Positions 62,001-64,000 of a DNA stretch of 64,000 nucleotides are shown here, piece after piece. The stretch's first letter is position 1, and every line of letters starts with the position of its first letter. The notes beneath the pieces were generated by a model, which did no database searches, was not told the DNA's origin, and saw only the letters and a program-made list of their open reading frames with translations. The stretch comes from Gavia stellata (Eukaryota > Chordata > Aves > Gaviiformes > Gaviidae): the NCBI RefSeq assembly GCF_030936135.1, contig NC_082594.1, positions 122,612,668 through 122,676,667 on the forward strand, in the 5' to 3' direction. The translations under genes were made by a program, and so were the position numbers.

Positions 62001-62582
62001 AGGAAAGCTGGCTTGTTATAAGTAACTTGGAGCTGAGGAAGTCATCTTTAGAGTAACTATTTATGGAAGCACAAGTAGACACGCAATCCACTTGGAGTAA
62101 AATAAAAGGGTCAGTTATACCACAGCAAACCACCAGCAAGCTGCCTTTGATATTGGACAGCTAGCAGCAGTAGAACAGAGCTCTCTTCAGATCTTACATA
62201 CCCTTGGCAAAGGGAAGGCGTGGGCAGGAAAACAGCAGATGACCATATTAAATGCAAAATATTCATTAAATGGAATAAGGTAATTATTCATGTAGAGATA
62301 TATTCTGCAGGCATTGTACCTCTTCCAAGAAAGAAAAATAAATCAAAACCAAGTATACAAACATGAAGTTTCTTTTTATGTAAAGTATAACTACTCTGGA
62401 AACATTTAAACTTCATTATCCATCATGTCCCTCGGAACCTGTAAACTATTAAAGGCATTTATGCTACTGGGAAGACCACAGACCACCAATGTTTCTAGGG
62501 GAAACCTAGTACCATTTCACAGCTTGTGATAGTGTAGCAAAGTTTGAAAGAGTTCCTGCTCTTGTTTTCTCACATAAAGAGA

Positions 62583-62648
62583 TTAAAAGCAACCATTGAA
62601 AAGCAACCATTGCTTCAATGGTTCAACCAGTTCAATGGATGCTTTTAA
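62583..62648. repeat. Tandem 14-mer nested in an 18-bp imperfect inverted repeat
   Basis: AAAAGCAACCATTG occurs twice in direct tandem (62585-62598 and 62599-62612). TTAAAAGCAACCATTGAA (62583-62600) pairs with 62631-62648 at 17 of 18 positions. AACCATTG/CAATGGTT (62605-62612 and 62616-62623) forms an inner stem with a 3-nt loop. The 66-nt unit can fold as a stem, but the inner part can also pair in alternative ways. Confidence 0.85.
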
Positions 62649-63287
62649 AGTGGTGCTGATAAAGTGTGAGTAAATACTCTAGTATCCAGCTAAAGAAACT
62701 CTACTGAGCTCTGTAGCTCTCATGGTTCTGGGAAAAGTGAAAAAGGCAACTTGTCCTATGTGAACATAATGAATTCCTAAGTCTCTTCTCTAGACTCCTT
62801 ACATGTTAACCTCACTGAGGTAAGATGAACGGATATTAGACTAATGTGAATTTGACAATGAAGAATGACCTTCAGTGATACCACTGTGGGCCATCTCGTG
62901 TGTTTGAGTATGTTCTAAGGCACAGCTGGAGCAGAATAATTTGCCATATATATGTTCATATGAGTGAAACATAAAATACCAGAATTTTCACTGTATGTGA
63001 CAGTGCAAGAATATCATATACTACACAAAGGTTACATAAAGTCAATCTGCATCTAAGCCAATGAATTGAGGAAGTTAAGGTTTTCAAACAGAAAAACATT
63101 AGAAAAAGTACAAATAAATAAAAATAAAAGAAAGAAATTACCTGACACTACTTTAAACCAACCACATCATTCAGTTCTCCTGTAGGTTAACTGGACTAAT
63201 CTACGTAAGTAAAGCAGAGAGAGACAATCCCAGGAGGTGTAAGATAGGTTTGTGTCCTAACTAGGAGTGCAAAATGCAGTGACTTAC

Positions 63288-63417
63288 AGTGCACAGTGAT
63301 GATGGTCGAGTCCATCATGCTTTTGTCAGTCAGGGAGCACTTGTATTCTCCTGTTGCATTTCGTCTCACATCTGTCATTACATAAGTATCTGAGCTTCTT
63401 ACACCTTCTGCTTCTCC
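63288..63417 (-). CDS. ALCAM: ALCAM coding exon, second half of Ig domain 3
   Basis: This 130-nt exon has acceptor TTTTCCATCCACAG (RC of 63418-63431) and donor GTAAGT (RC of 63282-63287). It starts in phase 0 and leaves one base. It encodes GEAEGVRSSDTYVMTDVRRN, ATGEYKCSLTDKSMMDSTII and TVH. RNATGEYKCS is the E-F region of an Ig domain with the second disulfide Cys and an N-glycosylation site. Human ALCAM reads GQPEGIRSSNTYTLTDVRRN here. It is the most upstream ALCAM exon in the window; the partner B-strand half lies past base 64000. Confidence 0.95.
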
Positions 63418-64000
63418 CTGTGGATGGAAAACAAAACATTTGTTGTATATGGGCCTGCTAAAAAGATTCACTTTATTGAGTTTCTTTAATTATTTTAAGG
63501 ATCCTGAAATACTCCGAAGTATGTATAGACACAGCATCATTGAAGTGTAGTTGCCTATCAATAATGTTAAGGTTTATTTCCTGCATGACAGCATAGTTTT
63601 AGAAAACACCTACAATTAAAAGCTTACCCTCTAATTTAATGACTAACTTATTTTAAGAGGACACTAAAATACAAAATCTAAAAGCTCTGCAGAAAGAAAA
63701 TGGGAAGAAAACAAAAAAGACTGAAACAGTCTACAAATAAGAGTGTTAGAGAAATCACAACAGCAAAACAAATTGTGTTTCTAAATCTGTTTCTGAAATG
63801 ATATATTCAGTATAGGAAAAATCATGAAATGAAGTGTGTTGCTTTCCACATTTTTAAACAGCACCAGCAAACCTTGCTCTATCCATATCATGGTATGGAG
63901 CCTGAAAGGGTATACACTGACTTATATGCAGCTACCTACAGAAACTGGGGTTTTGAATTAGCCAGTCCAGTTCCCCAGTTTCCACCTGATTACAACTGAC

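Larger units (their letters stand above)
57540..63287 (-). other. ALCAM intron (5.7 kb)
   Basis: Intron between the Ig domain 3 and domain 4 exons. It holds an A18 run (59016-59033), a T13 run (59160-59172), a T14 run (61267-61280), a (CA)n near 58515, and a repeat/hairpin at 62583-62648. No gene or transposon was recognised. Confidence 0.65.
42238..64000 (-). other. ALCAM: ALCAM (CD166 / BEN / SC1 / DM-GRASP) gene, 3' half
   Basis: The gene encodes an immunoglobulin-superfamily adhesion receptor (domains V-V-C2-C2-C2) that binds itself and CD6 at the cell surface. Eight coding exons on the - strand join without a frame break into 891 nt (296 residues plus stop). They cover the end of Ig domain 3, domains 4 and 5, the stalk, the transmembrane helix and the cytoplasmic tail, roughly the second half of a 583-residue family member. 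A ninth exon is pure 3'UTR. By comparison with the recalled human gene these would be exons 8-16. The signal peptide and V domains lie beyond base 64000. The 583 bases after exon 8 (63418-64000) are intron with nothing recognisable. Confidence 0.95.

Overview
This window looks like vertebrate nuclear DNA, most likely from a bird. It is AT-rich, has small exons with GT-AG splice sites, multi-kilobase introns, long 3' untranslated regions and very few interspersed repeats. No bacterial operon, CRISPR array, rRNA, tRNA or viral gene was recognised. The avian call is an inference from the protein variants and from compactness: about 25-27 kb separates two genes that I recall as roughly three times further apart in human. 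No species is claimed.

Two genes lie tail to tail. On the + strand, 1 to about 17.2 kb holds the 3' part of CBLB, an E3 ubiquitin ligase that dampens antigen-receptor and receptor-kinase signalling. Its last six coding exons lie at 538-681, 5225-5313, 5413-5544, 6839-6976, 9336-9455 and 14769-15031. They encode the proline-rich SH3-binding tail, the phosphotyrosine sites and the C-terminal UBA domain. The TKB and RING parts are upstream of the window. On the - strand, about 42.24 kb to 64 kb holds the 3' half of ALCAM (CD166; BEN/SC1/DM-GRASP in birds). Its exons lie at 63288-63417, 57427-57539, 56425-56560, 56216-56349, 54626-54758, 53848-53886, 53425-53542 and 46234-46350, followed by a separate 3'UTR exon at about 42238-44540. 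They encode part of Ig domain 3, Ig domains 4 and 5, the transmembrane helix and the short cytoplasmic tail. All reading frames close exactly across the junctions: 886 coding nt for CBLB, and 891 nt (296 aa plus stop) for ALCAM.

The stretch between the genes (about 17.2-42.0 kb) has no recognisable gene. It holds simple repeats, a clean 13-bp inverted repeat at 39.6 kb, and several AT/homeobox-motif-rich stretches that look like conserved noncoding elements (inference only). The most interesting item is an exon-like, GC-rich segment at 42042-42173 on the + strand. It sits just past the ALCAM polyadenylation site, has good splice sites on both sides, and its open frame is phase-compatible with every CBLB exon here. 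Other points are a GC-AG intron in ALCAM that splits an N-glycosylation sequon, a weak CBLB donor (GTTGCA) whose read-through would give a short alternative C-terminus, the in-frame 39-nt ALCAM cassette exon, a 12-bp hairpin in the ALCAM 3'UTR, a nested repeat/hairpin in an ALCAM intron, and a coding-like antisense ORF in the CBLB 3'UTR.

The two genes are not known to act in one pathway beyond both being used in immune cells. Cbl-b works in the cytoplasm as a ubiquitin ligase, and ALCAM is an adhesion receptor at the cell surface that binds CD6 and itself. Their juxtaposition appears to be conserved vertebrate synteny.
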